This document shows positions 1 to 12,557 of a stretch of 64,000 nt of DNA, one piece after another. The stretch is taken from assembly GCF_016545825.1 (NCBI RefSeq), contig NC_052616.1:11780001-11844000 (forward strand), read 5' to 3'. The notes beneath the pieces were generated by a model. The model did not search any database. It saw only the letters and a list, made by a program, of their open reading frames with translations, and was not told the DNA's origin. Every line of letters starts with the position of its first letter. Within the stretch, counting starts at the first letter, position 1. The DNA comes from Eucalyptus grandis. Taxonomy: Eukaryota; Streptophyta; Magnoliopsida; Myrtales; Myrtaceae. A program made the translations under genes and the position numbers.

Positions 1-245
1 TGAACCACACTTAAGGAGACCTAATCATTCCAAAAAACTGCCAAACCTCCAGCCAGACCAACTGGATTGCTGATATAAGAGCCGAGGTAGTGTAAACGGC
101 GTTGAATTCTTTGAAGCATTATCTTGTTGTTCTTCGTTTCCATTAAGAATACAATGTCGGGCTTTTCCTTGGCCGTTATGGCCTTGAGAGCTTGAACTGT
201 TAGGGGATTGCCCAAACCCTGACAGTTCCAGCTAATCAACTTCAT
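1..245 (-). pseudogene. LINE ORF2 fragment: N-terminus of AP-like endonuclease
   Basis: The translation begins MKLISWNCQGLGNPLTV and continues with KPDIVFLMETKN. This is the typical N-terminus of the exonuclease-endonuclease-phosphatase domain that nicks target DNA in L1-type elements (the SWNCQG and ETK motifs). The start codon sits 14 bases downstream of the ORF1 stop, the usual compact ORF1/ORF2 arrangement. The frame breaks near residue 70, and the remaining endonuclease and reverse transcriptase are outside the window. Confidence 0.85.
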
Positions 246-259
246 TTGTGGATGGGTGG

Positions 260-1459
260 CTATTGAGGGTCAGCCACCATAGCCCATTGTCTGCTGCATA
301 GATTGGTGTTTCCACGAGGTGTGTCATCAAAGTTCTCTTGTACCAAACTCCTTGTCTGATAGGGATTATACCTTTTCAGCTTTTTGGCAGCACTCACTTT
401 TGGTGTCAATCTCGTACTTTTAAGCTTCTTTGGTTGCTGTAATTCCAAAATTTGAGTCTAAATCCCTTTCATTTAGGTTGTTGCAGGTATCAGCGCTGTG
501 GTGAGAGAAGTCCCTTGCATTGGTTCATCTTGATGGCTTCGCTGAATCCCTTTCAACAGGTGCTCTGCTTCAATAATAGTTGGTGGGGGCAGTAAAGGAA
601 CATTCGGAAGTGATGAGGGAGGGGTTTCAAATACTGTTTCTTCGGTTTGCTTTGGTCTTTCCTGCGGTTTGTAGAATGTCTATCAATAAGAGCTGTATTC
701 TCTTACCTCCGCACATAGCCATTGGCCATAGGCCATCTTGTCTCTACCTTCTAATTTTGCCTCGTCAAAGGGAAAATCCTTATAGTACATTGCGTAATGT
801 CCTAGCTTACCACAAGAGTAGCAGAAATGAGATAGCCGTTCATAGCGAAAGTCTAGCCATAGGGTCTTTCTATCAATTCAGATCAATTTGCCCGTCTTTA
901 ATGGCTCGTGCAAGTTTATTTCTACCTTCTCTCTACTAGCTTTTAATGTTGCACCCTCCTTTGTGTCTACTTTCACTTCTAAAAGTCAACCAATATGTTT
1001 AACCGCCTTGCTGATCATGTTATCTGTACACCATTCCAAAGGCAGTGCAAAGACCTGTACCTAGAATGTGTAACTAGAAAAATCATAACAGTGTAATGGG
1101 GTATTGGGTATCCATGGCTTAAAGAAGACTAAATGGCTTGCGAAAAGCCAAGGTACCCGTTCTAGGATTCTTTGTTTTTCTACAGCTGATTGGAATTTAG
1201 CAACGTACGGGCCCGCTTGTCTTTAGGAGATTTCAACTTGTTCAGTCCGCCAAGCTTGCTTCAACGTACTTTGGAAAGCTTGGAAATTAAATGATGGGTT
1301 CGAGAGAATTTTCCCTACTAGTGTTAATCGGCAATCTTCCAATTTTTCTGGTGGGGGTTCATCATCCCATACTTCAATTTCTTGCTCGGTGCAAAGGCGG
1401 CCCAACCTATTACAGAGGGCAGCCAGTTGCGAAGATTCCTCTTGGTCGTCCGATTCCAT
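260..1459 (-). pseudogene. LINE ORF1 (DUF4283-type nucleic-acid-binding protein), broken
   Basis: The N-terminal part (1459 to 1223) reads MESDDQEESSQLAALCNRL and then CRLTLVGKILSNPSFNFQAF. This is the DUF4283 start usual for ORF1 of plant L1-type elements. After a frame change the minus strand still reads as family-like sequence (ERVPWLFASHLVFFKPW, then FALPLEWCTDNM), so the domain continues to about position 1010. The C-terminal end (448 to 260) is lysine-rich (LQQPKKLKSTRL). The protein presumably bound element RNA. Several frame breaks make it non-functional. Confidence 0.75.
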
Positions 1460-1759
1460 TCGACAGGCTAAAACAGGGCAACTTTACATGAAGAGGTCTA
1501 AATCTAGAGAGTACGAAGTCGAGAATCCTAAATTTATCAAGAGGAAGATACGTAATGCAGAAGGGAACACATAATTGGGTAAGTTAAGCCATGGCAAAGC
1601 ATCACCAGAGATAGACTGAATTACGGCAATAGTGTACCAGGTGGAAAGGGGATCGAAGGCATGCAAAATCAAACCAGGCGGAGATGGATGATTGCGTGAG
1701 TGCTGGACCTTCAACGGAATCCCGAAGCAGGCGGAGGTGGATGATCTTGAGGGCACTGG

Positions 1760-3350
1760 AAATTCGACTGAAATTCATTCGTCGTTAGAGGAAACGTAGA
1801 AATTGAGAATCCCAAATATCGATTGGTTTGATCAATTGAATTCAAGATCACCTAACGAATTCAAATCAACATTTACATGATGGTACAAATTAGACACCAA
1901 AATTAAATTGAGGTCCAATGATCAAATTGAACCCCAATTTATCAAATTGAACCTTATGCTAGAATGAATCAATTCGAGTTGCATCAACTGAAGCACATAA
2001 GCTTGAATTTTCAGTGTTCAAGCGAGCTAAATTTATCAAATTGAAACACTTCCAATTGAATTTGACAAAATTGATTCCCGATTTGGATTGTCCCTAAGAA
2101 ACTGAGCCCATTAAGAGAGAAATTATCCAAACTATGAAGAAGTGAACGGGATCCCTAATTAGGGCTAAAAATTGGAGGCTTCATCTTGAAATGTAGAACT
2201 TCAAAATTGGCACACGAGCGAGCGTGTAATGACCTCTAAATCAAATGTCGTGATGAAAACTAAGATAAAATATAGCTAGAAAGAAAGTAATTTGTTTTTA
2301 TTTTTCGCCGATTTAAATCCGAAAGAGTAGGAAAACAAGGTTCTTAATAGATTTTCGAGAAATTTTCGATGTCAAAGTCAAATTGAAGTTATAGATAATT
2401 TAAGTGTCTTCATATTTTTAATTTTTTTTGTCTCTACCTTTTAGTGATTAAATTACTAATACGTTGATTAATGGGTCAAACTTTGATCCTTTTTGAAGAT
2501 TTTCAACGCAAAAGTGAAATTGAAACAATTTGGAAACTTTTTCTTAAAATGTCGAATTTTGACTAAGGGTTGACTCAACTCAAAAGTCAACCTTTTAACT
2601 TTTCGAGATTTTAGTGAAAATTGCCGGGAAATGAGGTATAAATGAAGGGCAAACGAAAAAAAAATGAAAAACAACATTTTTGCTTGAGAGATGGGTTCCG
2701 TTGCAATTGGAAACCCTAATCTCAAGATTTCACCTTGGATGCATAGGCTAAAGATCAAGTATCAACAATGAGGGCATGGACCCATTCTACTTTTGATGAG
2801 GAACGATGCGTCGGATGCAATTTTATGTTGCATTTTTCGGTATTTAAAAATTATGGATATTTTTGTTTAGGAATTGCGTCTCTGCATTACATTTAGACTC
2901 ATGTGATATTGTAAATTTCGTTCAAAATGGGTTCTAAGCTCATTCGATCGTCAAAACTAAGATTTTTTTAACCTAGGCTCTCTAAGGAATCAGCCACACT
3001 CCCTTTTCCTTAGCCTAGCCAAAATTTGCACGTGGCTTTCTAAATTGAAAAAGAAAAAAATCAAGATGAAGAAAATTTCAAGAGAAATTTCGGCGTAGGA
3101 AGATTCAATAAAAAATGTCGTCCCCCGCTATCAAGGCTTAAGTAATTTTCAGCCAAAAGGGAATTAAGAGAAAGAATAGCATTTTCCCCCTTCTCCAAGT
3201 ATCAAGTAGAGTTGCATAAGTTTTCCTTTCACTATTAACAACTTTGTTCACATCTATTAACCAATTATGGAAAAGGTGAGGATTTTTGGCCAAGAAGAGG
3301 TGATCCAAACTTAAATTAGGATTGGGATTTCCAAGATTTATCGTTTAAGG
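1760..3350. other. AT-rich intergenic or decayed repeat sequence; no gene recognised
   Basis: The stretch is AT-rich with short poorly coding frames. A TATA-like string (gaggtataaatgaa) sits near 2634. The first part has the repetitive 'caaattgaa' texture often seen in old LTRs. I found no protein similarity, no second copy in the window and no clear ends. Confidence 0.4.
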
Positions 3351-4265
3351 TGTGCTTGGTAACCATTATGTTTCCGAAAACAATTTCTGCATAGAAATGA
3401 TTCTTTTTAACTCTATTCTTTGGATGAAATTCTAAACAATTAAAAGCATTTGGTAATTATCCAAAAATTTTATTCCTGGAATAGAAATGTGTTTTTTACA
3501 ACTCTTATATACTTTTTTTTTAATTTTTAATACTTTTATTATATTTTTCCTTTTCTCTTCTCCTTCCTCCTTCCTTGCCAAGCCAGTCTTCTCCTTCCTC
3601 ATGTGTTTGGTATCCCTGTGGTCGGCGACCGGCTAGGCAAAGTCCGACGACCTCATTGGAGACTTGTCTGGCCACCGTGAGGCTTGGCCTCGCCAAATTG
3701 CCGGTGGCCAGGCGAGGAGCCTTGCCCAGCTGGCAAGCCTCACTTGGCCACCGACAAAGTTTGACCTCGCCCGGGCGGCATGAGGTGAACTCACCCTAGC
3801 TTGGCGAGGCCAGGCCTCACACTGCTTGGCAAGGTCAAGCCACTAAGTGGCCACACGACCTCCGGTGAGCTCGTTGGACCTCACCCAGGTCACTAATTGC
3901 CGGTGGTGGCGGTCGGCGATTGGTTGGGAAGAAGAAGAAGAAAAGAGAATCAAAAAGGGAAAAGAGAAAAGAAGAAAAGAAATGAGAAGAAAGAAAATGG
4001 GTTGGATTGATTCTGAAATCGTTCTCGAGAATAAAGAAACAACTTTTTTTCTACTCCTTGATTTTTTTTCAAATCTATTTTCGGGAACAATTGTTTCTAA
4101 AAACAAAAAATTTACCAAATGGATTTTTATTCTTTTTTAATTCTCGGAAAAAAAGAATAGAATCGGGTATTGTTTGGCCAATTGCCAAACAAACTCTCGA
4201 AGATTTCTTAAAAGGCCAAGCAAGGTCGAGCGAAGGTGAAAGTAAAGGTGTGCTAAGGAATCGAG
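3351..4265. repeat. Probable non-autonomous transposon remnant with GC-rich core
   Basis: It opens with 'gtgcttggtaaccattatg' and 'ccgaaaacaatttctgc'. It has a GC-rich core at about 3580-3930 built from ggcgagg/ttggcc words, and closes with 'gaacaattgtttctaaaaac' and a palindrome-like 'tttggccaattgccaaac' near 4173. Such start-core-end symmetry is common in plant non-autonomous elements. No transposase frame is present and I cannot fix exact ends or a target duplication. Confidence 0.35.
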
Positions 4266-4269
4266 AACC

Positions 4270-4835
4270 GCTCAGAATTAGACCGTAATGGATCAAAACC
4301 GGCGGTTCCCGAGAGAACAAGTTCAGTTGCTAATTCCAATTTATTAAAACCGGCAAGTACCAGTCCGGTTCTCGATTCTAGGTTTGGAATCGCCCACTCG
4401 GACTGGACTTTTAAGAAAATTTTTGACCAAAAGAAATTTTAAGAAAAATGGAAACTCTAAAATTACCAATTTGAACCTCACCTTGTCAAAGTCGTCTTTC
4501 TATCTCTCACTCACAACATTGACTTTTAAAATCAACGCCCATCAACTCATAACCTCGACTCTCAACATTAAATATGAGCTAGATCTTTGTACTAATCTTC
4601 CAATTAAAAATTGGGAAATTCCTTTTTTTTTTTTTTTTTTGCTTTACTTTGGCTTGTTGGGAAACGTTGTATTGAGTAGATAAAGCTTGGTGAGACCGGT
4701 TCCATAGACGCACTTGGGGACCGGACTGAACCAGGTGGATCCATGGAAATAATAGACAGTTCCCAGTTCCAATTTTTCGGAACCGGGGTTCAGTGGGTGA
4801 CTCTCGGTTCTAGGATGGGAACCGCCCACCCGAAC
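4270..4835 (+). repeat. Two diverged direct copies of a 'ccggttct' repeat
   Basis: About 130 bases at 4270-4410 and at 4690-4835 share a common order of words: 'gttcc...ttccaattt...accgg', then 'tctcg(a/g)ttctag' and 'ggaa(t/c)cgccca(c)tcgga/cgaa'. The copies are clearly related but diverged. The segment between them is AT-rich with a poly-T run at 4622-4641. This looks like decayed transposon sequence and codes for nothing I recognise. Confidence 0.4.
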
Positions 4836-4849
4836 CATGCTCACCATCA

Positions 4850-5670
4850 GTAGAAGTATTGCTCAGCCACGAGAGAACACGCTCAATCATGCAACGACAT
4901 CCAGCAGAAGGAAGAGCAATAGGCCATGAGCAAATTCGGATCAAAACTCGGCCGCATACTATTGGATTCCGTCGAAACCCAGTCACTCGCGGCTGAACTC
5001 GGCCCTCACGGTCACGAACTCAGACACTCATAGCAACACGCCCGGCTGCTCCTTAGGCTGAAGGTGAGGACTTTGAAGAATCAACTTGAGAGTTCGGTGT
5101 CCGCGAGGCAATGAATCCTTGCATCAAGACCGGTCCTTGCCTTTGGTTCTTTGAAGGTAAACATATGAACTTTTGCTTCCAATCCTTTTGATTAATTCAA
5201 GTGCATAATAAGCCTACTAACCACTTATTGATTTGATCGAAATGGTCATTCGCTAAACGTGTTTTCAACCCAAATCGTAAACGCGGAGGGGTTCATCGTC
5301 AAACATGATTCGTTGTCTGAGCATATTAAAGTTCAAGTTAGAATTCTTGGCGTTTCATTTTCATTCATCTTTTTCTTGTGAGTATACTTTGAATCGTTGT
5401 TATAGCTCCATTGTATTACTCTTGCTTGCCTTAATCATAAGTCGTTTCAATGTGAACTTTGATAAGTGTAACTAATTTATGACTTTTATTTCAATTCAAG
5501 TTACGGTCATTAGGATTTGAGAAGCTAAGCACCACTTCGCCATAGGGACATTCGTGGCCGCTTAGCAATCCCTGAGCCATGTCGAGGTATGGAAGTGGAA
5601 TACGAGTTGTCAAATGCGTACCTGAATATGTTGACTTGCCCTTCGAACTCGCGACGTACCACAGGCGGGC
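4850..5670. other. Intergenic; nothing recognised
   Basis: The sequence is of mixed composition with no frame resembling a known protein, no RNA gene and no repeat shared with the rest of the window. It leads directly into the Ty3 reverse-transcriptase relic that begins near 5671. Confidence 0.35.
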
Positions 5671-5815
5671 AAGCAAAATTTTGTCGACGCTATGAAAAGG
5701 AATATGGAGGCATGCATTGATGATATATTAGTCAAGAGTAAAATCGCGGGGGAACATTTCTAGTTGTTAGGAAGTACCGCATGAGGTTGAATCGGGGAAA
5801 ATTGAATTTTAGGAG
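5671..5815 (+). pseudogene. Relic of Ty3-type reverse transcriptase
   Basis: The plus strand reads NFVDAMKRNMEACIDDILVKSK. This contains the catalytic [Y/I]DDILVKS box of Ty3/gypsy reverse transcriptase, with Ile in place of the usual Tyr or Met-Asp context. After a stop and a frame change it continues RKYRMRLNRGKLNF, matching the usual downstream 'LRKY.M.LN..K..F' segment. Only about 45 codons remain, so this is a decayed fragment. It is in the opposite orientation to the Tat-type elements further right. Confidence 0.65.
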
Positions 5816-5990
5816 TCACACTTAGCACCGCGAGCTCTTTGGATACGATCAAATCTTTAAGTCCTCAGGAAGTGTGGCTAGGTGTTGCTAATTATTTTGC
5901 TCTTAAGATACTTTGTTGCCCTGTTATATTTGAGTGAGTGATAGCAGTTGCAGTACGTAGAATTAAATTCATAAGTTGTCAGTAGAAAAA

Positions 5991-8428
5991 TTACATTGAT
6001 GAGTCTCTAGTACTTCTGGGTATGACCTGAAGGAGTCTTGCAAAGGCAAAGGACATCGGTTTGATAAGAATTTCCTTACCACCTTTGGAGATTAATTTTT
6101 CTTTCCAGCCCTCCAATTTTGCATTTACTCTCCCTAAAATCCAAGAAAACATCTCTTTTTTGAGCGGTCCCAATCAGATGGCATGCCCAAATATTTTCCA
6201 TACCGTTGCAGTACAGGTGCTCTAAACTCACGCGCCAAATTTTCCTATAGACTCAAAGGGCAGTGCTTGCTGAAAAGCATTCTAGATTTGTTGCGGTTCA
6301 CGACCTTTCCCGTGGCCACAATACGATTCAATATGTTAGCAAGGTTCTAGCATTCCTGAATGTTGCCATCTATGAAGAAAATTACATCATCAATGAAAAA
6401 TAGGTGGGACAGGGTAGGACACCACCTGTTTAACTTAATACCCTTCATGTGTCCCATGTTGACAGCTTGGTTAATAAGACTTGATAAAACATTCGCCGGT
6501 AGAATAAATATATATGGAGAGAGAGGATCACCCCGTTGGAGTCCCCTGTCCGATGGAAATAATGTAGATGCTCACCATTAAATCTTACACTAAAGGATGT
6601 TGTTGTGATGCATTGCATTACCCACTGAAACCATCTTGGATGGAATCCCAATTTGAGTAGATAGTCGTGAAGGAAATCCCATTCAACTCTGTCATACGCC
6701 CTTTGCATATTCGTCTTGAGGATTGCATTGAATTTTCGTGTTTGCTTCCGGGTCTTAAATTGATGAAGAACTTCTTGAAAGATTAAAATATTATCTTGAA
6801 CCTGACGTCTACTCACAAAGGCCAACTGTCCATAGAAATCAAATTAGGTAACCAAGGTTTCGTGCAATTTGCAATTACCTTTGAGATAATTTTGTATGCA
6901 AAGTTGCATAGGCTGATTGGGCGATATTGATCCAGTCTTTCTAGGTGAGGTGTCTTGGGAATCAAAGCAATATTTGTCCAATTTAGAATACTAGGCATCA
7001 CCCTTGACCTAAAGAAATTTTGCACTTTGAGAGAAGAAGATCATCTTTAATGACCTCCCAAAGAGTTTGATAAAACAGTCCATTTAAGTCATCAGGGCCT
7101 AGAGCCTTTGTCGTTCCCAACTGGAATGTTGCCTTGCGAACTTCCTCAACCGTGACCAAAGCTGTTAACTAGTCATTCATCTCTGTGGCAACAACTTGTG
7201 GGCATTGATAAAGTATAGGCCCGTAGTCTCGATAACCCACTGTTGGATATAATGTTGCAAAGAAGTCAGACATCATTTCTTGTAGAGTCTAAGGGTCACG
7301 CACCCAGTTCTGGTGGTCGTCCTGCAACATGCTAATTTTGTTCCTTTGCCTGCTTTAAAGTGTAGTTGCATGGACAAATCTTGTATTCTTATCTCCCCAT
7401 CTCAACTAGTTAATCCTGGAACCCATAGCCCAATATTGTTCTTCCTATTGCCAAGTTCGTCTGATTTCCCCTCGCAAATTAGACGCTTCCACTCTGTCAA
7501 AGTTGCAATGCTAATGGTTTCTAAGATTTTGTAGTTTTTGTTGTAAGGCGGTCACCTTGAGATGTCCCTTTGAAAATTTTGATCGACTCCACCTAGCCAA
7601 AGCTTCTGAGACAGCCTTTAATTTTGGTATCAAACCAGAATCTTGTCCCCGCTTTGAATTCCATGTCGTGGAAATAACCTCTCGGCATTCTTCATCTCGT
7701 TTCAGTAAAAGGCTTCCTTCGTTTATTGTAAATTGCTGAAGTGTTAGAAGTAAGGGACCATGATCGATCCCACAACAGGGGCATAAACTTCAGCTCGGGG
7801 AACAATAAATGCCAATCCAACGTGCACATCACCTGATCCAATCGTTCTTTCACTAACTCATCCCCTTCGCGGTTGTTCATCCAAGTAAACTCGCAGTCTT
7901 TGCTTTCTAATTCCATGAGAGAGCAATCATTTAGGACAGCTCTAAACGAAAATAGTCGATAAGGGTCTGCTTTTCGCTTTCCTACCTTTTCCAATGGATA
8001 GATTATTTCATTAAAGTCATCGGCACTGCACTCCAAGGTAAAGTGTTAGAGTAGCTTATCTCCCTTATCTCATCCCATAGAAGTTGGCGATTTCGATAGA
8101 TGGAAGGAGCATGGATACATGTGATGCGCATAGTTCGTCTTCCCGCACATCCCTACGTATAATATCAAAAAGTCTTGTGTTGAGTGAACCACACTTAAGG
8201 AGACCTCGATCATTCCAAAAGCTGCCAAACCTCCAGCGGACCAATTGGGTTGCTAATAGAAGAGTCGGGGTAGTGTAAACGGCGTTGAATTCTTTGAAGC
8301 ATTATCTCATTGTTCTTCGTTTCCATTAAGAATACAATGCCGGGATTTTCCTTGGCCATTATGGCCTTGAGAGCTTGAACTGTCAGGGGATTGCCCAAAC
8401 CCTGACAGTTCCAGCTAATCAACTTCAT
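5991..8428 (-). pseudogene. LINE ORF2: endonuclease plus reverse transcriptase, broken
   Basis: Domain order on the minus strand: endonuclease N-terminus MKLISWNCQGLGNP (8428-8210); endonuclease C-terminus with CEFTWMNNR and LDQVMC (8036-7692); reverse-transcriptase fingers IALIPKTPHLERLDQYRPIS (7025-6813); palm AFVSRRQVQDNILIFQEVLH and MQRAYDRVEWDFL (6825-6445); the catalytic box read as FIDD near 6376-6400; and the C-terminal GWKEKLISKGGKEILIK (6173-5991). These are L1-clade hallmarks. Multiple frame breaks separate the blocks, so no full protein is made. Confidence 0.85.
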
Positions 8429-8473
8429 TTGTGGATGGGTGGTTGTTGAGGGTCAGCCACCATAGCCCATTGT

Positions 8474-8833
8474 TCAGCTTCCTCTGCTGCAAAGACTGGT
8501 GTTTCCATGAGGTGTGTCATCAAAGTTCTCTTGTACCAAACTCCTTGTCTCATCGGGATTATACCTTTTCAGCTTGTTGGCAGCACTCACTTTTAGTGTC
8601 AATCTCATACTTTTCAGCTTCTTTGATTGCTGTAATTCCAAAATTTGAGTCTGAATCCCTTTCATTTTGGCTGTTGCAGGTATCAGCGCTGTGGTGAGAG
8701 AAGTCCCTTGCATTGGTTCATCCTGGTGGCTTCGTTGAATCCCTTTCAACAGGTGCTCTGCTTCAATAATAGTTGGTGGGGGTAGTAAAGGAACATTTAG
8801 AAGTCACGAGGGAGTGGTTTCAAGTACTGTTTA
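8474..8833 (-). pseudogene. LINE ORF1 3' end
   Basis: The minus strand reads MKGIQTQILELQQSKKLKSM and then KLKRYNPDETRSLVQENF. This is the lysine-rich C-terminal end of the ORF1 seen in copy a at 448-260, with a few substitutions. It is cut upstream by the LTR fragment beginning at 8834, so the DUF4283 domain is missing here. Confidence 0.7.
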
Positions 8834-9350
8834 TGTCACGCCCCGATCCTCGGGCACGAACACATCCTTCTCACTTGGTCGATTTTATAATGCGATATCC
8901 CAGACTATTATCGCCGACCCTTTCATTTATTAAGCACATGCGGAAAACAGTTAAAATCCCTGCACAATAAAACGATGGGATAGAAAAGCAGGCCATATTT
9001 TTCATATTGAAATTTATAACCAAACTTTTATACAAAACACAAATCACTTCATAACTATTCACATCAAAATGGAGATCTCAAAAGAAGATAGGATCTCAAT
9101 CCATCCAGGCCATACTCAAGACTCATCTCGGGATTATCTTCTTCTTTCAAAATCCTTCCCTTCAAGTTTCACCTCCAAGATCTCCTTCCTAGACTTCTCC
9201 TCCTCAGCTCCTTATCGGGTCCCGAAATGTTTTTCCCCAAACCGGATGAGACTACGTCTCAGCGAGTTCTACCCCACTAAGCCCGATTAGTAAACCATTA
9301 TACTATAGGCTGCCTATACACGCACAGGGCAGAAGACGTACCTTGGCATC
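8834..9350. mobile_element. LTR fragment of another element, inserted in LINE copy b
   Basis: The LINE homology stops at 8833 and a new sequence begins 'tgtcacgccccgatcctcgg', a common opening of plant LTRs. About 517 bases follow before the sequence is cut by the end of the Tat-type LTR at 9351. No coding sequence and no second end are visible, so family and full length are unknown. Confidence 0.55.
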
Positions 9351-12325
9351 TGTCGCGACCAATTTTTTTCGGGTTTGAACCACCAAGGGTTTGGCTAATG
9401 GATTGTTAAGCCTAGACTTAACTCGGGCTTTCCCAAGCCCATACCAATTCGCGACTTAGGTTTGAATTGTTAACATGCAATTTTTTTAATTAGGAGTCGC
9501 CACTAATCTATTTTTGGTGGGTCGATTAGAAACCCTAGTAAAGTAACGGGAGATTTACTTTACTCCTACGAACCGAGACTAAGGGTACGGACTTGGTTAC
9601 GTTAGATTTCTCTAACGCCCTTTCGGTACCTTTCTTTTTATTTTGAAAAAATGTTTGGCAAGCAATTTGGATTGATTTTAAATCTATTTTCCTAACATGT
9701 GAGGTGCTCATGCAGGTGCGTAAACCACCAATTTAACACCCAAGAAAGCAATTAAATGATGCAGAACTTACCTCAAAGCAACAAAAGCATCTGCAATGTT
9801 AAATTAAAATCCACATCAACAACCCTAGATATGGTTTCTAATTAACACGCAATTTCCCAATTTTGTTTTCACTTTTCTTAATGAGAATCTAATCTACATG
9901 CAATGCAATGTTACTAATCTAACATGTAGTGATATGGCATGGCAATATAGCCTAAACCATATGACATGGATAAAAGAAATGCAATAATTAAATGTGCAAT
10001 CTAAATTAACCCAAATGACTTAATTCTAATGACGTGCGATGCAATGCAATGACGTACACGATTATTTCAATTAAAATGACATGTGAGCTATATGTTATGC
10101 AACATTTATCAAATGACCTAATCTGATGACGGTAAATTTCTAATTAGAAATTAACCTAACAATAATCACTAAATGACGTGCATTGTATGAATCTAAATCT
10201 ATATGACATGCAAATGACATTTTTTATTTTAAAAATGCAATCTATCCTAGAAATTGCAACTAATTTATCCTAAGCCAAATTTTATGAAATTTGAAATGAT
10301 CTAGCTAGATTAAGATTCTATCTAATTTAAATTAGGGATTAAGTCATATTAAATCCTAATTTAAACTAAAACATTATCTAAATCTAAAATGCAATTTATC
10401 TAAAAAAGATGATCTAAAATGAAACATGCAATTTTATCTAATATGCCATGACAATGTCCTAATTATATATGACATATGCATGATGACTTCTTTTTGTGTT
10501 TTTTATAAAATTCGAAATTAAAATTGTCAAATAATTAAACATGTAATTCAAATTTAAAACTAACATCCTATGCATTTTTTGGATTTTTTTATTTAAAAAT
10601 TCGAAATAAAATTGCAATCCTAAACATGCAAGATAATAAAAACAAACCTAATCCTTATTCATATTTTTTTTGGATTTTATTTACAAAAATAAGATTGACT
10701 CAACCAACTTAACGCCATGAAATCAAACAAGATAAGATTGATATCTAAAAATCGACAAACCATATCTCGCGCATGAGATCGGGTTGGCCAACTTTAAATT
10801 AAATCATGAATCAAATCTTGGGCTTGAGATTGGATTGTCGATTTTTATAAAGGATTGCGAGTTGGATTTTGGGCGCGAAAATCGGACTGTCAATTCCTAA
10901 TTTCATAGGCAGTCTCATGTCAGAATCTCAACCATTCATTCAGGAATAATCCTACTAAAAAAACAAAGTAAATAAATGAAACTAACATAAAAAATAATAA
11001 TAAAGTAAATAAAAAGAAAACTACCTAATTGATTTTCCTCTTTTTTTCTTTTTGTTTTTCTGTTTTCTTTTTCCTTCCCAAGCACGGCTTGCTCGTGGCG
11101 TCACCTACGGCAACCGGCGCGGTCCGGCAGGGGATCACCGGCGAAGGAGGCACGGCGAGGCTCGGCGTCGTGGTGGCGCGGGTCGTCGGGGCTCGTGGAC
11201 GGAGACCGGCGCTATGTCGGTGCGGGAAGGCGGCTCGGCCGTAGCACGGCTTGGGCCTACTCGCCGAGGGTGGAGTGTCGTCGGGCGAGCAGGAGCGGAG
11301 CGGAACAAAAGGGCTCAGCGGTCCGTCGGGATCGTGAGATCCGGGAGAGTGGACCACGGCGCAGGAATCCGGAGCTAGATCGGGCTCGGACGGAGGAGCA
11401 ACAACGTCGGTGCGGGACGCGGCAATGGCTGGTGAGCGCACCAAGGGCGTAGATGGGTCGCCGCTTCACGGGGCACGAGCACACGGAGACGGGTTGCGGG
11501 GCCTCGGCTCCGAGTAACAGCAGGCGGTGTTGGGCAGATCGATTACCGGCGGAAAGCAAAGGAGGGCGTCGGGCTTCGCGGAAGGTGAGGAGCGGCGGTG
11601 GTCGCACGCACATCTTGCAGCACGGCGAGGCGTCCGGTGTCAGTGGATCGGGTAGCAAGGCACGGTGGACTTTGGCTCGCGTGGGGGGAGCAATGCATGG
11701 AGAAGAAGATTGAACAGTCCCCGTCCAATCCTCTCGCCCTTTTTGCTTTTTGCTTTTCCCCTTCTCCACGCACGGTTCTCTCTCCCCCTGCTGCTGTCAG
11801 CACTTTTCCTCTCTCTTTTCACCTTTTGACTTTTCTCTTATGTTTTTCTTTGACCAAGAGAAGCTCCCTGGTGTCGTCGTACACGGTTGCTTTTATAGGG
11901 GGGTAAGAGATAAGCTTTCGATTTCCCTTCAAATCTACATCCGCGATACATTTTCACCAACCGATCACTATTGATAAAAATTTAAGATTACGATGAATAT
12001 TTTCTCGAAATCCAAATCTCGCAAAGATAAATCGCAATATTTTTTCACACATGTGCTCTTATCCAAAAAGATTCATATCCCGGAAAAATTTCAAAATTTT
12101 TATTTTTTCACGAGATAATTAAAAAACATGGGCTTGGGCCAACCAGCTCGCTTCGTGGGCTTAGTCCAACTAATTTGAACCCGTTCGCACTGGTCCAATA
12201 AATAAAATGCCAATAACAAAATAAATGCAAATATAAATCTATATGCTATGCAATTAATAAAATTAACCCCTAATTTTCTATGTAATAAATAAATAAACTA
12301 AATCGTCAAAATTTAGGTGTCAACA
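9351..12325 (-). repeat. 3' LTR of Tat/Ogre-type element A (2975 bp)
   Basis: On the minus strand the LTR starts TGTTGACACCTAAATTTTGA at 12325 and ends GGTCGCGACA at 9351, so it has the canonical TG...CA ends. A purine tract (AAAGAGGGGCAT) lies immediately outside its start. The first 350 plus-strand bases (9351-9703) are nearly identical to 17350-17701, which ties it to the 5' LTR of the same element. The middle (11080-11700) is a GC-rich block with long meaningless open frames. No intact 5' partner of full length remains. Confidence 0.8.
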
Positions 12326-12345
12326 ATGCCCCTCTTTGAAGGTGA
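12326..12345 (-). other. Polypurine tract of element A
   Basis: Read on the minus strand, the sequence next to the LTR start is CTTCAAAGAGGGGCAT. This purine-rich run is in the expected place to prime plus-strand synthesis in an LTR retrotransposon. It confirms that the element runs right to left. Confidence 0.65.
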
Positions 12346-12557
12346 GCTCGAAGAGGTTGCCTTCAAAAATAATTTGAGACCTAAATTTTGGTTATGTGTA
12401 TGCAATGGATGATTTTTTGTTGGAACATGAATTCCATTTTTTTAATGCAATTTATATGATGCATGAAAATACTAATGCAAATGATAGATGAACTTACCTG
12501 AAATAACTTACCTTCGAGGAGGATAGAGTAATTCGAGGTAGTGAGCGTTACCTTTCC

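Larger units (their letters stand above)
1..1459 (-). mobile_element. L1-type LINE, 5' part (copy a), cut by window edge
   Basis: On the minus strand this stretch reads as the start of a plant L1-type non-LTR retrotransposon. ORF1 comes first (1459 down to 260) and then the beginning of the ORF2 endonuclease (245 down to the window edge). Bases 1 to about 640 are a close copy of 8184-8833, so this is the same family as the LINE at 5990-8833. Both frames are interrupted, so the copy is inactive as read. The rest of ORF2 lies outside the window. Confidence 0.85.
5990..8833 (-). mobile_element. L1-type LINE copy b, truncated at both ends
   Basis: Read on the minus strand, it contains the end of ORF1 (8833 to 8474), then ORF2 with endonuclease (8428 to about 7692) and reverse transcriptase (about 7025 to 5991). 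The 5' end is cut by the LTR that starts at 8834. The 3' end stops near 6058-5990, before the RNase H region seen in copy c. Bases 6058-7689 are nearly identical to 56205-57805. Stops and frame changes interrupt every domain. Confidence 0.85.

Noticed and set aside
11025..11822. Overlapping open frames of 60-170 codons on both strands
   Set aside because: They lie inside the GC-rich middle of the element A LTR. Composition explains them, and there is no start context, domain or conservation.
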